A stretch of DNA of 64,000 bases from Flagellimonas amoyensis (GCF_003058265.1 NZ_QBUK01000005.1:1-64000), one strand, 5' to 3'; positions 24,288 through 34,610 are shown, counted from the stretch's first letter. Program-made: numbers and translations. Notes: generated from the sequence alone by a model not told the origin.

Positions 24288-26756
24288 ATGTATGTAGTAA
24301 AAAGAGACGGTAGAAAAGAGCCGATAATGTTCGATAAGATCACGGCCAGGGTCAGAAAACTTTGTTATGGACTCAACAATCTGGTAGATCCCGTAAAAGT
24401 GGCCATGAGGGTCATCGAGGGACTGTATGATGGTGTCACCACCTCCGAGCTGGACAACCTGGCGGCGGAAATAGCGGCGACCATGACCACCACGCATCCG
24501 GATTATGCAAAACTGGCTGCGCGGATATCCGTTTCCAACCTGCACAAAAACACCAAAAAGTCCTTCTCCGAGACCATGAAGGACCTCTACGAATATGTCA
24601 ACCCCAGAACCGGAAAAAAGGCGCCCCTGCTTTCCGATGAAGTGTATCAGGTGATTGCCGAACATGCGGAACAGTTGGACTCCACCATTATCTATAACCG
24701 TGACTTTGGCTATGACTATTTTGGGTTCAAGACCTTGGAACGTTCCTACCTGTTAAAAATCAATGGAAAGATAGCGGAACGCCCCCAACAGATGCTCATG
24801 AGGGTTGCTGTGGGAATCCATTTGGACGATATGGATGCCGTGGTGGAAACCTACGAGCTGATGTCCAAAAAGTATTTCACCCATGCCACGCCCACCCTGT
24901 TCAATTCTGGGACCCCAAAACCTCAGATGTCCTCTTGCTTCCTTTTGGCGATGAAGGACGATAGCATTGACGGGATCTATGACACCTTGAAACAAACGGC
25001 AAAGATTTCACAGTCTGCAGGAGGAATTGGCCTTTCCATCCACAATATCAGGGCTACGGGATCATACATCGCAGGGACCAATGGAACCTCCAATGGGATT
25101 GTGCCCATGCTCCGTGTGTACAACGACACGGCTCGCTATGTGGACCAAGGCGGCGGAAAACGGAAAGGGAGCTTCGCTATTTATGTGGAGCCTTGGCATG
25201 CCGATATTTTCGACTTTTTGGAGCTTAAAAAGAACCACGGTAAAGAAGAGATGCGGGCACGCGATCTGTTCTATGCCATGTGGATTCCCGATCTGTTCAT
25301 GAAGCGAGTGGAGGCCGACGGGGAGTGGACCTTGATGTGTCCCAACGAATGCCCTGGGCTTTTCAGTACCCACAGCGAAGAATTTGAGGCACTCTACACC
25401 AAATATGAGGCCGAAGGAAAAGGCCGCAAAAAGATAAGGGCGAGGGACCTTTGGGAGAAGATATTGGAATCCCAAATAGAGACAGGCACCCCCTATATGC
25501 TCTACAAGGATGCAGCGAACAGGAAGAGCAACCAGAAAAATTTGGGGACCATACGTTCCTCCAACCTCTGCACGGAGATTTTGGAATATACCTCACCTGA
25601 TGAAGTTGCGGTATGCAACTTGGCATCCATAGCATTGCCCATGTTCGTGAAAAATGGTGAGTTTGACCATAAGGAACTCTTTAAGGTCACCAAGCGCGTC
25701 ACCAGAAACCTGAACAAGGTCATTGATAGGAACTTCTACCCAGTGGAGGAAGCCAGAAACTCCAACATGAGGCACAGACCCATAGGGTTGGGTGTGCAGG
25801 GCTTGGCAGATGCCTTCATCATGTTGCGGATGCCCTTTACCAGCGACGAGGCCAAAAAACTGAACCAAGAGATTTTTGAGACACTGTACTTTGCCGCGGT
25901 AAGCGCTTCCATGGAAATGGCCCAGGAAGAAGGAGCCTATTCCACATACAAAGGTTCCCCAATGTCCAAGGGCGAGTTTCAGTTCAACCTATGGGGTATC
26001 AAGGATGAGGAACTGTCCGGCCGATGGGATTGGGACAAACTTAGAAAGGAAGTGCTACAGTATGGTGTCAGGAACTCCTTGTTGGTGGCTCCGATGCCCA
26101 CAGCGTCCACATCGCAGATATTGGGCAACAATGAGTGCTTTGAACCCTATACCTCCAACATATACACCCGTAGGGTACTTTCCGGGGAGTTCATTGTGGT
26201 GAACAAGCACTTATTGGAAGATTTGGTGAAGCTCGGCCTATGGAACGAGAATCTAAAGCAAGAGCTCATGAGGGCCAATGGTTCCGTTCAGGGCATAGAT
26301 GCCATCCCAGAGGATATCAAGGAGCTGTACAAGACCGTTTGGGAGCTCAGCATGAAGGACATCATCGATATGAGCAGACAACGCGGTTATTTCATTGATC
26401 AAAGCCAATCGCTGAACCTGTTCATGGAGAACGCCAATTACGCCAAGCTTACCTCGATGCATTTCTATGCTTGGAAGAGCGGCCTGAAAACGGGGATGTA
26501 CTACCTCCGTACCAAAGCAGCGGTGGATGCCATCAAGTTTACGTTGGACAATACCAAGAAGCAAGAAGTCCCCGTTGAGGTAGAGGCAGAAGCAGCGTCG
26601 GCAGCAGTGGCGCAAGAGATCACTGTGGAGGCTATTTCTGCAGAGCAGCAGCAAGAAGTGGACATACAGCCCATGACCCCTGAAGAAATGAGGGAAATGA
26701 TTGCACGGGCCAAGGAAGGCCAGGCAGACGACGACTGCCTCATGTGCGGTTCATAA
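24288..26756 (+). CDS. nrdA: Ribonucleoside-diphosphate reductase, large (alpha) subunit
   Basis: The 822-residue protein starts at ATG 24288. Residues 1-90 form an ATP cone ([21 protein letters not shown]), the allosteric activity site. The barrel includes [27 protein letters not shown] and the [19 protein letters not shown] segment typical of class I enzymes. The tail ends DDDCLMCGS, the redox-active C-x2-C pair that passes electrons from thioredoxin or glutaredoxin. An Ala/Glu-rich linker of about 40 residues before the tail should be flexible. It forms an operon with nrdB and ends at a strong terminator. Confidence 0.96.
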   Translation: MYVVKRDGRKEPIMFDKITARVRKLCYGLNNLVDPVKVAMRVIEGLYDGVTTSELDNLAAEIAATMTTTHPDYAKLAARISVSNLHKNTKKSFSETMKDLYEYVNPRTGKKAPLLSDEVYQVIAEHAEQLDSTIIYNRDFGYDYFGFKTLERSYLLKINGKIAERPQQMLMRVAVGIHLDDMDAVVETYELMSKKYFTHATPTLFNSGTPKPQMSSCFLLAMKDDSIDGIYDTLKQTAKISQSAGGIGLSIHNIRATGSYIAGTNGTSNGIVPMLRVYNDTARYVDQGGGKRKGSFAIYVEPWHADIFDFLELKKNHGKEEMRARDLFYAMWIPDLFMKRVEADGEWTLMCPNECPGLFSTHSEEFEALYTKYEAEGKGRKKIRARDLWEKILESQIETGTPYMLYKDAANRKSNQKNLGTIRSSNLCTEILEYTSPDEVAVCNLASIALPMFVKNGEFDHKELFKVTKRVTRNLNKVIDRNFYPVEEARNSNMRHRPIGLGVQGLADAFIMLRMPFTSDEAKKLNQEIFETLYFAAVSASMEMAQEEGAYSTYKGSPMSKGEFQFNLWGIKDEELSGRWDWDKLRKEVLQYGVRNSLLVAPMPTASTSQILGNNECFEPYTSNIYTRRVLSGEFIVVNKHLLEDLVKLGLWNENLKQELMRANGSVQGIDAIPEDIKELYKTVWELSMKDIIDMSRQRGYFIDQSQSLNLFMENANYAKLTSMHFYAWKSGLKTGMYYLRTKAAVDAIKFTLDNTKKQEVPVEVEAEAASAAVAQEITVEAISAEQQQEVDIQPMTPEEMREMIARAKEGQADDDCLMCGS

Positions 26757-26810
26757 CATAGTCGGCACTGGACTTTATCAGTGCATGTGATAGTGTTTAT
26801 TGACCAAATG

Positions 26811-26857
26811 CCCCGGAACGTTCACCCCACTTGGGACAATTCCGGGGTATTTTTTTG
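26811..26857 (+). terminator. Terminator after nrdA
   Basis: CCCCGGAA (26811-26818) pairs with TTCCGGGG (26840-26847) and is followed by TATTTTTTTG. It ends the nrdBA transcript. Confidence 0.85.
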
Positions 26858-26872
26858 AACAGATTCGGACAC

Positions 26873-26905
26873 AAAAAAACCTCCAATTTTATTGGAGGTT
26901 TTTAT
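26873..26905. terminator. Bidirectional terminator
   Basis: AACCTCCAAT (26878-26887) pairs perfectly with ATTGGAGGTT (26891-26900) across a TTT loop, with A's before and T's after. It serves mainly the minus-strand gene ending at 26926. Confidence 0.9.
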
Positions 26906-26925
26906 ATCTCAAAAAGAGATTGAAC

Positions 26926-27579
26926 TTATAAGGACCAGGCTTTTCCACCGGTCAGCGTGTTGACATCTTCACAGGCGATGTACTCTCCTGGTATAGGCAA
27001 ATAGGCCAAGACCTCTTCGCCTACATATTCGGATGATTTGTAGGCCCAAGTGCCCAGATCTCTCAGATCGTTGGCAAAGGAGAAGCGGGAAATATCATCG
27101 TCCAGAGTGGCCTGGCCTCCCTGCATGATGGCTTCCATGTAGCTGTTGATGGCTTCAAAATGCGCTATCTCTTCCTCGTCCGAACGCTTCTTGAGGTATG
27201 TTTGAAGAGCAGGCTCAATGTCCGCGGCTTCAATGTCCATCAAGGTCTCCTTGCCAGAATCTGCCAAGACTTTGTCGTAGAATTTGTTCATCTTCATCAG
27301 AACAAAATCCCTTTGCTCCAAGGGCATTACCTCATCCAAGTATTTGTCGATGAAAACGTGTACGTTCATTTCTGTTGCGGATGGGGTATCTGTTTTCGGA
27401 AGAATCACGTCCAGTGTCTGGGCGAGTGCATATCCTTTTTCTTTGTCCAGAAAACTTGGTACCCACTCGGCATAGGCCGGTTTGTCCTTGCAGCTCTGGA
27501 GCAGTCCCAAAAGGGTCGGTGTGGCCACGGCATAACCAAAGGCCAATCCCATATTCTTAAGTGCAGATCTTCTTTCCAT
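26926..27579 (-). CDS. Gluconate 2-dehydrogenase subunit 3 family protein (gamma subunit), Tat-type lipoprotein
   Basis: I start at ATG 27579 (217 residues), whose A is shared with the stop of the upstream GMC gene (TAATG). The N-terminus MERRSALKNMGLAFGYAV carries a twin Arg, and LGLLQSC gives a lipobox, so it should be a Tat-exported lipoprotein. The mature part has the family's ILPKTDTPSATEMNVHVFID segment and a helical body. In FAD-dependent sugar dehydrogenases this gamma subunit carries the folded GMC alpha subunit through Tat and holds it outside the cytosol. The tight coupling with the GMC gene supports that role here. Confidence 0.9.
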   Translation of the reverse strand: MERRSALKNMGLAFGYAVATPTLLGLLQSCKDKPAYAEWVPSFLDKEKGYALAQTLDVILPKTDTPSATEMNVHVFIDKYLDEVMPLEQRDFVLMKMNKFYDKVLADSGKETLMDIEAADIEPALQTYLKKRSDEEEIAHFEAINSYMEAIMQGGQATLDDDISRFSFANDLRDLGTWAYKSSEYVGEEVLAYLPIPGEYIACEDVNTLTGGKAWSL

Positions 27580-29297
27580 TATATGTTTCCTTTTTTGAGT
27601 TCTTGGGCGGCATGGTTCGCGGCCCTTGCTGTAAATGCCATATAGGTCAAAGAGGGGTTCACGCAACTTGCAGAGGCCATAAAGGCCCCATCGGTCACAT
27701 AAACGTTCTTACAGGCGTGGACTTGGTTGTATCCGTTCACCACAGAGGTCTTTGGATCAAGGCCCATTCGGGCAGTACCCATTTCGTGGATACCCAATCC
27801 AAGGGCATAAGGGTTGTCATAGGGCGTGATGTCCTTGGCACCGGCCTTTTCAAGCATCTGTACCGCTTGGTCCTGCATGTCCTTGCGCATGTTCAGCTCG
27901 TTCTGTCTGATTTCCGCATCGAAGGTAACCGTGGGTAGTCCCCATTTGTCCTTTTTGTCGTAATCCAAGATCATTCTGTTGTCTTCATACGGAAGGATTT
28001 CCCCGAAGGCCAACATGTTCATCGTCCATCCACCGGGTGTCAGGATCGCATCCTTGTAGCCTTTTCCGAAGGAGGCCTCAGCGACCAATTCCTCATAATT
28101 GCCCCGACTGGCTCCACCTTGGTAGCCATAGCCACGGGTAAAGTCCTTCATGTCGGAATCCCCACCAAGGTTCCGGAACCTTGGGATATAGGTTCCGTTG
28201 GGCTTTCGTCCCTTATAGTATTTGTCATCAAAACCTTCAAACTTGCCACTGGCACCAACCAAGAAATGGTGGTCCATGACGTTTCGGCCCAATTGGTCGG
28301 AGTCGTTCCCCAATCCGTTAGGGAACCTGTCCGATTTGGATTGCATCAAAATGGAAGTGGTGGCAATTGCCGAGGCACAAAGGAAAATGACCTTGGCCTT
28401 GAACTCGAACACTTCTTTGGTTTCCCTATCGATCACCTTGACACCGGTCGCTTTTTTGGTATTGGGATCATAAATGATCTCGTGCACGATGGAATCCGGT
28501 CTAAGGGTCATGTTCCCGGTCCTTTCCGCAGCGGGCAATGTGGATGACACACTGCTGAAATAGGCCCCAAATGGACACCCTCTCACACAACGGTTACGGA
28601 ATTGGCAACGTACCCTTCCGTCTCCTTCGAATTTTTTATCACTGTTGATGTGGGCCACCCTTCCAGCGGTGATCACACGGCCGTTGAAGTGCTCGGCCAC
28701 TTTTCCTTTTACGTGTTCTTCCACACAGTTGAGCTCCATCATGGGCTCAAATTGCCCATCAGGCAGTTGGGGAAGGCCCAGGCTTTCGCCCGATACACCG
28801 ATATAACTTTCAACCTTATCGTACCAAGGGGCAATGTCCTTGTAGCGCACGGGCCAATCCACGGCAATGCCTTCGTTCTTATTGGCGGCAAAATCGATGT
28901 CGCTCCAGCGGTAACTGTGACGGCCCCACATAATGGAACGGCCACCCACATGGTAGCCCCTCATCCAGTCAAAACGCTTTACCTCATTGTAAGGATGTTC
29001 CAGATCGTTCACGAACCAATGTTTGGATTCGGCCCTTACAGTATATCCGGTTCTGGCCTGCTTTTCTTGTTGCTTTAGTTCCTCCCTGGTGGGTTGTCCC
29101 GCATTTGGAAAATCCCAAGGGTCTAGGTTGGCTGTGGGGTAATCCTCACGGTGTTTCACCATTGGACCACGTTCCAAGACCAAGGTCTTGAGCCCATTTT
29201 CGCATAGTTCCTTGGCAGCCCAACCACCACTGATGCCCGTTCCTACCACGATGGCATCATAGGATTCTTGCTCTTGGTTGTAATAAAATTTACTCAT
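27579..29297 (-). CDS. GMC-family FAD sugar dehydrogenase (glucoside 3-dehydrogenase-like), module A
   Basis: This 572-residue flavoenzyme has an N-terminal GTGISGG dinucleotide-binding motif (19-25) and ends in a GMC_C domain with H504 (GLGIHEMGTARMG) and N547 (ASCVNPSLTY) as the catalytic pair. Cys231, Cys237 and Cys241 (RCQFRNRCVRGCPFG) give C-x5-C-x3-C, the same spacing I recall for the 3Fe-4S cluster of Burkholderia FAD-glucose dehydrogenase. It has no signal peptide and would be exported with the gamma subunit encoded next. It should oxidise a sugar or glycoside, probably at C3, and pass electrons to the respiratory chain. It is about two-thirds identical by eye to the GMC protein at 35109-36812 over much of its length. 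Confidence 0.92.
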   Translation of the reverse strand: MSKFYYNQEQESYDAIVVGTGISGGWAAKELCENGLKTLVLERGPMVKHREDYPTANLDPWDFPNAGQPTREELKQQEKQARTGYTVRAESKHWFVNDLEHPYNEVKRFDWMRGYHVGGRSIMWGRHSYRWSDIDFAANKNEGIAVDWPVRYKDIAPWYDKVESYIGVSGESLGLPQLPDGQFEPMMELNCVEEHVKGKVAEHFNGRVITAGRVAHINSDKKFEGDGRVRCQFRNRCVRGCPFGAYFSSVSSTLPAAERTGNMTLRPDSIVHEIIYDPNTKKATGVKVIDRETKEVFEFKAKVIFLCASAIATTSILMQSKSDRFPNGLGNDSDQLGRNVMDHHFLVGASGKFEGFDDKYYKGRKPNGTYIPRFRNLGGDSDMKDFTRGYGYQGGASRGNYEELVAEASFGKGYKDAILTPGGWTMNMLAFGEILPYEDNRMILDYDKKDKWGLPTVTFDAEIRQNELNMRKDMQDQAVQMLEKAGAKDITPYDNPYALGLGIHEMGTARMGLDPKTSVVNGYNQVHACKNVYVTDGAFMASASCVNPSLTYMAFTARAANHAAQELKKGNI

Positions 29298-29354
29298 TTA
29301 TTCGGATTGTTTATTTGCTAAATGTATCAATTATTAAATTAATTTTCTACATTT

Positions 29355-29396
29355 AATCCCTATGTTTATTGAGAATTCACTACTATAACGTTGTAG
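29355..29396. promoter_or_regulatory. Shared motif and palindrome in the module A divergent spacer
   Basis: AATCCCTATGTTTAT (29355-29369) recurs in the equivalent spacer of module B as AATCCCTATATTTAT. The TATGTTTA part resembles a -7 box. CTATAACGTTGTAG (29383-29396) is a near-perfect palindrome around a central CG, like LacI-family operators. Both lie between the GMC gene and the TIM-barrel lipoprotein gene. No regulator gene is adjacent. Confidence 0.45.
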
Positions 29397-29432
29397 TTTT
29401 TGGATTCTACATCAAATTTTCAACTTAAAAAT

Positions 29433-30440
29433 ATGAACAGGAGTAGTTTAGCCCAAAAAGGTATTTTATCGGTATTTGCAGTTGTATTGTTCGGGATTAT
29501 TTCCTGCAAACAGAATCCAAAAAAGGAAGTTACCGAAGTAGAGACGGCCCAAGAGATGACCGTTGAGCAAACCGAATCGGACATCAAACTTTCGTTGGCC
29601 CAGTGGTCCATGCACAAAATGATATTGGAAGAAGGGATGGACCCTTACACCTTTGCCGAGAAGGCCAAAGGATGGGGTTTTGAAGGTCTGGAATATGTGA
29701 GCGGACTTTATTACAAGGAACTCCAGGCGGCCAATTTCTCTGAAGAGGCCATGAACAACTGGGTGGAAAAGAGCAAGGCGGAAAGTGAGAAGCACGGTAT
29801 GAAAAACCTGCTCATCATGGTGGACGGTCAGGGCGACTTGGCGGCCACTGATGCAAAGGAGAGGAAAGCGGCCGTGGAGAACCATTACAAGTGGGTAGAT
29901 GCCGCTGCTGCATTGGGATGCCATTCCATCCGTGTCAACCTGAACGGAACACAGGATCCTGAACCATGGGTGCCCGCATCGGTGGACGGACTTACCCAAT
30001 TGGCCACCTATGCCAAGGACAAGAACATCAACATCATTGTGGAGAACCATGGTGGACCTTCCTCAAATGCAGCCTTGTTGGTCGAGGTGATGAAAAAAGT
30101 GGGAATGGACAATTGCGGCACACTACCCGACTTTGGAAATTTCTGTATCAAAAGAGAGGCAGGCGACTACTATGAGTCCAAATGCCTTGAGGAATATGAC
30201 AGATATAAAGGAGTTGAAGAGTTGATGCCCTACGCCAAGGCCGTAAGTGCCAAATCCTACAGTTTTGATGCCGAAGGCAACGAGACCCGTGTGGATTATG
30301 AAAAAATAATGGGCATTGTGGAAGAAGCGGGCTATTCAGGCTTTGTGGGTGTTGAATATGAAGGAAGCGAGCTCAGCGAAGAGGAAGGTATTTTGGCCAC
30401 TAAAAAGTTATTGGAAAAAGTGCTTAATTTACCCGAATAA
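29433..30440 (+). CDS. TIM-barrel lipoprotein, sugar phosphate isomerase/epimerase family
   Basis: I start at ATG 29433 (335 residues); the lipoprotein signal ends in FGIISC, followed by a charged linker. The TIM barrel (about 45-335) shows metal-ligand segments IIVENHGGPSS, TLPDFGNFC and GVEYEGSE. In the strand that usually gives a His ligand this subfamily has AVSAKSYSFD instead. Family members act on keto-sugars or as hydratases and epimerases of sugar intermediates. Being outside the cytosol, it should act on sugars still in the periplasm. It is the first gene of a five-gene plus-strand run (gaps 11, 20, 50 and 21 bases) divergent from the GMC operon. Confidence 0.88.
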   Translation: MNRSSLAQKGILSVFAVVLFGIISCKQNPKKEVTEVETAQEMTVEQTESDIKLSLAQWSMHKMILEEGMDPYTFAEKAKGWGFEGLEYVSGLYYKELQAANFSEEAMNNWVEKSKAESEKHGMKNLLIMVDGQGDLAATDAKERKAAVENHYKWVDAAAALGCHSIRVNLNGTQDPEPWVPASVDGLTQLATYAKDKNINIIVENHGGPSSNAALLVEVMKKVGMDNCGTLPDFGNFCIKREAGDYYESKCLEEYDRYKGVEELMPYAKAVSAKSYSFDAEGNETRVDYEKIMGIVEEAGYSGFVGVEYEGSELSEEEGILATKKLLEKVLNLPE

Positions 30441-30451
30441 TTCTAGGGCCC

Positions 30452-30895
30452 ATGAAGGGATTTTTACAACAGCTCTTCGATTACAATTTCCATTGTAACA
30501 AAAAAATCATTCAACAGTGTGGCAGTCTGGATACAGTCCCTGACAATTGCCAAAGGCTTTTCAGCCATATTTTGAACGCCCATCATATCTGGAACCACAG
30601 ATTGTTGGGCAAGCCCAGTGAGTTTGGGGTGTGGGATGCACAACCTTTTGAAAAGTGGGAAGAGGTCCATTATGAAAACCAGCGCACCTCTTTTGAAATT
30701 GTGACCAACACCGACGATTTTATGAAACGGGTGGAATATGAGAATAGCCAAGGCAGGACCTTTTCCAATGAGGTCAAGGATATGCTTTTCCATATCATCA
30801 ATCATTCCACGCACCATAGGGGCCAGATCATGATGGAACTGCGTGCCTCTGGAACAGTGCCAGAACCGTTGGATTACGTACATTACAAACGATGA
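30452..30895 (+). CDS. DinB-family protein
   Basis: The 147-residue protein folds as a four-helix bundle with metal-binding histidines: H46-47 region (LNAHHIWNHRLLG) and HSTHHRGQIMMEL near residue 123. DinB/YfiT proteins are thiol-dependent or metal-dependent transferases of mostly unknown substrate. Its place inside the sugar operon is odd; it might act on an intermediate or be a passenger. Confidence 0.88.
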   Translation: MKGFLQQLFDYNFHCNKKIIQQCGSLDTVPDNCQRLFSHILNAHHIWNHRLLGKPSEFGVWDAQPFEKWEEVHYENQRTSFEIVTNTDDFMKRVEYENSQGRTFSNEVKDMLFHIINHSTHHRGQIMMELRASGTVPEPLDYVHYKR

Positions 30896-30915
30896 TTACC
30901 TACTAAATATCTAGC

Positions 30916-32142
30916 ATGAACAGTAAAACCAAATTCCAACTTTCCTTTATGATGTTCCTCGAATTTTTTATTTGGGGAGGTTGGTTCGTGTCCTTGGGCA
31001 CATTTTTAGGAAACAATTTGCAAGCAACGGACGCACAGCTTGCCATGGCTTTTTCCACACAATCCTGGGGTGCCATCATAGCCCCGTTCATCATTGGTCT
31101 GATTGCGGACCGCTATTTTAACGCAGAACGGATTTTAGGGGTCTTGCACCTCATGGGTGCCGTATTGATGTACCTGATGTATCAAAGTACCGATTTTGCC
31201 ACCTTCTATCCGTATGTCCTGATTTATATGATTCTGTACATGCCCACACTGGCCTTGGTGAACTCGGTCTCTTTCAACCAAATGTCGGATCCGGCCAAAC
31301 AATTTTCATTTGTACGGGTTTTTGGTACCATCGGATGGATCGTTGCCGGGCTTTTGATCAGTTATGTTTTTTTCTGGGATTCGCCCGAAGGTAGGGAGGC
31401 AGGTCTGTTGAAGAACACCTTTTTAATGACGGGAATCGCTTCGGCACTTTTGGGCCTTTTTAGCTTCACACTGCCAAAGACTCCACCAAAAGTAAATCGA
31501 AATGAAAAAGTGGACATTTCTGAGATATTGGGCTTGGATGCCCTGAAACTTTTGAAGGACAAAAACTTCCTTCTGTTCTTTATATCTTCAGTATTGATAT
31601 GCATTCCTCTGGCATTTTATTACCAAAACGCAAACCCGTTCCTTGCCGAGATCGGCGTGGAAAACCCAACGGGGCTGATGACCATTGGGCAGGGTTCAGA
31701 GGTGTTGTTCATGTTGTTGCTCCCTTATTTCTTCAAGAAATTTGGATTCAAGAAAACCATATTGGCAGGGATGCTGGCCTGGACCGTGAGATATTTGCTT
31801 TTTGCATATGGGGATACAGGAGAACTTTTGTTCATGCTTATCATTGGGATCGCGCTCCACGGAATCTGTTATGACTTCTTCTTTGTTTCAGGACAGATCT
31901 ACACCGATTCAAAAGCAGGAGAGAAATATAAAAGTTCTGCACAGGGACTGATTACCTTGGCCACCTATGGTGTAGGTATGCTTATTGGGTTCTGGGTCGC
32001 TGGAAAAATAGCAGATTATTTTAAAATAGAAGGTGTGCACGAATGGCAGAATATATGGATGTACCCAGCGGGCTTTGCCTTACTGGTGGCCATATTGTTC
32101 GTACTGTTCTTCAAAAATGAAGAAGTAGCCTATAAATCATAA
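30916..32142 (+). CDS. MFS transporter of the NupG-like nucleoside:H+ symporter family
   Basis: The 408-residue protein has twelve transmembrane helices. MMFLEFFIWGGWFVSLGTFL and FVRVFGTIGWIVAGLLI are typical of the NupG/XapB family, which imports nucleosides with protons. In Bacteroidetes such genes often sit beside Gfo/Idh and TIM-barrel sugar genes, so a sugar or keto-sugar substrate is more likely here than nucleosides. That is an inference from context. It is the third gene of the module A run. Confidence 0.87.
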   Translation: MNSKTKFQLSFMMFLEFFIWGGWFVSLGTFLGNNLQATDAQLAMAFSTQSWGAIIAPFIIGLIADRYFNAERILGVLHLMGAVLMYLMYQSTDFATFYPYVLIYMILYMPTLALVNSVSFNQMSDPAKQFSFVRVFGTIGWIVAGLLISYVFFWDSPEGREAGLLKNTFLMTGIASALLGLFSFTLPKTPPKVNRNEKVDISEILGLDALKLLKDKNFLLFFISSVLICIPLAFYYQNANPFLAEIGVENPTGLMTIGQGSEVLFMLLLPYFFKKFGFKKTILAGMLAWTVRYLLFAYGDTGELLFMLIIGIALHGICYDFFFVSGQIYTDSKAGEKYKSSAQGLITLATYGVGMLIGFWVAGKIADYFKIEGVHEWQNIWMYPAGFALLVAILFVLFFKNEEVAYKS

Positions 32143-32192
32143 AAGCAAACGACCATATATAAGTAGGGACACATAAATAACAAAAGCAAACC

Positions 32193-33431
32193 ATGAAAAA
32201 CGTAAATAAGAACCAGCTATTTTTGGCGGCCTGCATATCCTTGGTCGTCACTTCCATGACCTTTGCCATCAGGGCAGGGATATTGACCCAATTGGGACTG
32301 GAATTCGGGATTTCCAACCAACAACTGGGCTGGATAAACAGTATGGCCTTTTTAGGCTTTCCTCTAGCGATGATTCTTGGAGGGCTGCTTTATAACAAAG
32401 TAGGGGCGCGAAAACTTATGGTGGCCGCTTTTGTCTGCCACCTGCTTGGATTGGTGCTTACCATAATGGCAGGAGGTTTCTGGACCTTGATCATCTCCAC
32501 ATTCTTTATTGGCTTTGCCAACGGATCTGTTGAGGCGGCCTGTAACCCTATGATTGCGGATATGTACACCAAAAACCGTACAGCAATGCTCAATAAATTC
32601 CATGTTTGGTTTCCTGGAGGTATTGTGATAGGTTCTTTGATCTCAAAGTTCATGACCGATTTTGGAATGGGATGGCAGTTGCAGATTGGGGTGATGCTGA
32701 TACCAACCCTGATTTATGGCTACATGTTCTTCAAGCAAGAATTTCCAGAAAGCGAGCATATCGAAACGGATACGGCCAAGAACATCAAATCACTTGCCGA
32801 TCCCTTGTTCATTTTCATTTTGGCATGCATGACCCTTACCGCCATTTCAGAATTTGGGCCACAACAATGGGTAGAACGTATTTTGGGGAACTCTGGGGCC
32901 AGTCCAATGCTTGTTTTGGCCATGGTAACGGGAATCATGGCAATAGGGAGGTACTTTGCTGGTCCAATTGTGCACAGGTTGAATCCAATAGGCGTACTTT
33001 TGTTGTCCGCGATCATAACCACCGCAGCCGTGTATAGCATGAGCATCGCCGAAGGGTCCATGATCTATTTGGCAGCTGTTCTTTTTGCCTTGGGCGTTTG
33101 TTACTTCTGGCCGACCATGATCGGTTTCACCTCGGAATACCTCCCCAAGACCGGGGCATTGGGAATGTCCTTGGTGGGAGGGGCCGGAATGTTTGCTACC
33201 TCGATCTGGCAACCTGTCATAGGTACATGGTTGGATGACGCCAAGGAAGCTGCAGTTGCCTCAGGGATAACGGAACAAGTTGCTGAGCTTACTGCAGGCA
33301 AGGCCACCTTAGGAAAGATGATGTTTTTCCCCTTGGCTGTTGCCGTCTTGTTCGCATTATTGTTCTTGTTCCGAAAGAAACTCGAGGAAAGAAGAGTGCC
33401 ACAAGGCCATGTTTCAGAGGAAATTGTTTAA
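32193..33431 (+). CDS. MFS transporter, second of the sugar operon
   Basis: The 412-residue protein has twelve transmembrane helices and MFS loop motifs such as GGLLYNKVGARKLM between helices 2 and 3. It is unlike the preceding NupG-type carrier. I would expect it to import a sugar or keto-sugar product into the cytosol for the Gfo/Idh dehydrogenase encoded 21 bases downstream. A more precise family cannot be told by eye. Confidence 0.88.
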   Translation: MKNVNKNQLFLAACISLVVTSMTFAIRAGILTQLGLEFGISNQQLGWINSMAFLGFPLAMILGGLLYNKVGARKLMVAAFVCHLLGLVLTIMAGGFWTLIISTFFIGFANGSVEAACNPMIADMYTKNRTAMLNKFHVWFPGGIVIGSLISKFMTDFGMGWQLQIGVMLIPTLIYGYMFFKQEFPESEHIETDTAKNIKSLADPLFIFILACMTLTAISEFGPQQWVERILGNSGASPMLVLAMVTGIMAIGRYFAGPIVHRLNPIGVLLLSAIITTAAVYSMSIAEGSMIYLAAVLFALGVCYFWPTMIGFTSEYLPKTGALGMSLVGGAGMFATSIWQPVIGTWLDDAKEAAVASGITEQVAELTAGKATLGKMMFFPLAVAVLFALLFLFRKKLEERRVPQGHVSEEIV

Positions 33432-33452
33432 TTAAATAGTAAAAAATAGAAA

Positions 33453-34589
33453 ATGCCAAAAAAAATAAGACTTGGAATTCTTGGAGGAGGCGGTGATTCC
33501 CTCATCGGGGTGTTGCACAGAGTGGCCTCTTTCATTAATGACAACTATGAAATCGTAGGAGCGGTATTCAATCCAGACTACGAGCAAAGTTTAGATTTCG
33601 CAAAGGAAATAGATATCCCTACCAACCGTATCTACAAGGATTTTGATACGTTGATCGAAGAGGAAATGAAATTGCCCGAGGACGAACGCATACAAGTATG
33701 TTCCATCCTTACGCCCAATTTCCTGCATTTTCCAATGGCCAAGAAGCTCTTGGAAAACGGGTTCCATGTCATCTGTGAAAAGCCGATGACCACAACCTAT
33801 GATGAGGCCAAGATTTTGCAGGACACCTTGGAAAAAGCGGGTACCGTTTTTGCCGTGACACATACCTACACAGGCTATCCCATGGTCCGCCAGATGCGGG
33901 AGATGATCAAAGATGGTGTGATAGGGAAAGTCCACAAAGTGGATGCACAATACTACCAAGGCTGGATGAACCCCATAATCCACGACAAGGAAAAGCGTGG
34001 AACGGTTTGGAGACTCGACCCCAAAAAGGCGGGCATCAGTTCCTGTATGGGGGATATAGGCGTGCATGCCTTCAACATGATCGAATTTACCACAGGATTG
34101 CAAATACAGTCGCTTTTATGCGATTTCAACTACCTCTACGATGACAATGTGATGGACATGGACGGAACCGTGCTCATCCGAATGGGCAAGAACGTAAAGG
34201 GCGTCATTAGGGCGAGCCAAGTGGCCACTGGTGAGGAAAACAATATTACCATTGCCATCTATGGTCAAAAAGGAGGGTTGAAATGGGAACAGGAAAACCC
34301 AAATTACCTCTACAAGTTGAACGACCCCGAACCATTGCAGGTCTACAAACCGGGCCATGCATACAATTCCGAACTATCGCTGGACGGAACCAAACTGCCC
34401 CCCGGACATCCGGAAGGTATTTTTGATGCCATGGCCAATATCTATTTGGGTGTGGCAAGGGCCATCCGTGGAGAGCAATACAATAGTGGGGAATTCCCCA
34501 CCTTGTTGGACGGCGTGCGCGGTCTCAATTTTATTGAGAATACCGTGGCCTCCCACAAACAGGGAAATATTTGGGTGGATATGGATTGA
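33453..34589 (+). CDS. Cytosolic Gfo/Idh/MocA-family dehydrogenase
   Basis: This 378-residue enzyme has no signal peptide. The Rossmann start is LGILGGGGDSLIG, with CEKPMTTTYDEA as the family EKP motif and SCMGDIGVHAFNMIEF holding the Asp and His of the active site. It should use NAD(P) to reduce or oxidise a sugar at one carbon. As the last gene of the module A run, after two transporters, it fits the cytosolic reduction of an imported 3-keto-sugar. The run ends at the terminator at 34611. Confidence 0.92.
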   Translation: MPKKIRLGILGGGGDSLIGVLHRVASFINDNYEIVGAVFNPDYEQSLDFAKEIDIPTNRIYKDFDTLIEEEMKLPEDERIQVCSILTPNFLHFPMAKKLLENGFHVICEKPMTTTYDEAKILQDTLEKAGTVFAVTHTYTGYPMVRQMREMIKDGVIGKVHKVDAQYYQGWMNPIIHDKEKRGTVWRLDPKKAGISSCMGDIGVHAFNMIEFTTGLQIQSLLCDFNYLYDDNVMDMDGTVLIRMGKNVKGVIRASQVATGEENNITIAIYGQKGGLKWEQENPNYLYKLNDPEPLQVYKPGHAYNSELSLDGTKLPPGHPEGIFDAMANIYLGVARAIRGEQYNSGEFPTLLDGVRGLNFIENTVASHKQGNIWVDMD

Positions 34590-34610
34590 TGTTTGCCCTA
34601 AAACATTGAA

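Noticed and set aside
30916..32142. Firm assignment as nucleoside transporter nupG
   Set aside because: The family matches, but the sugar-operon context argues for another substrate, so no symbol is given.
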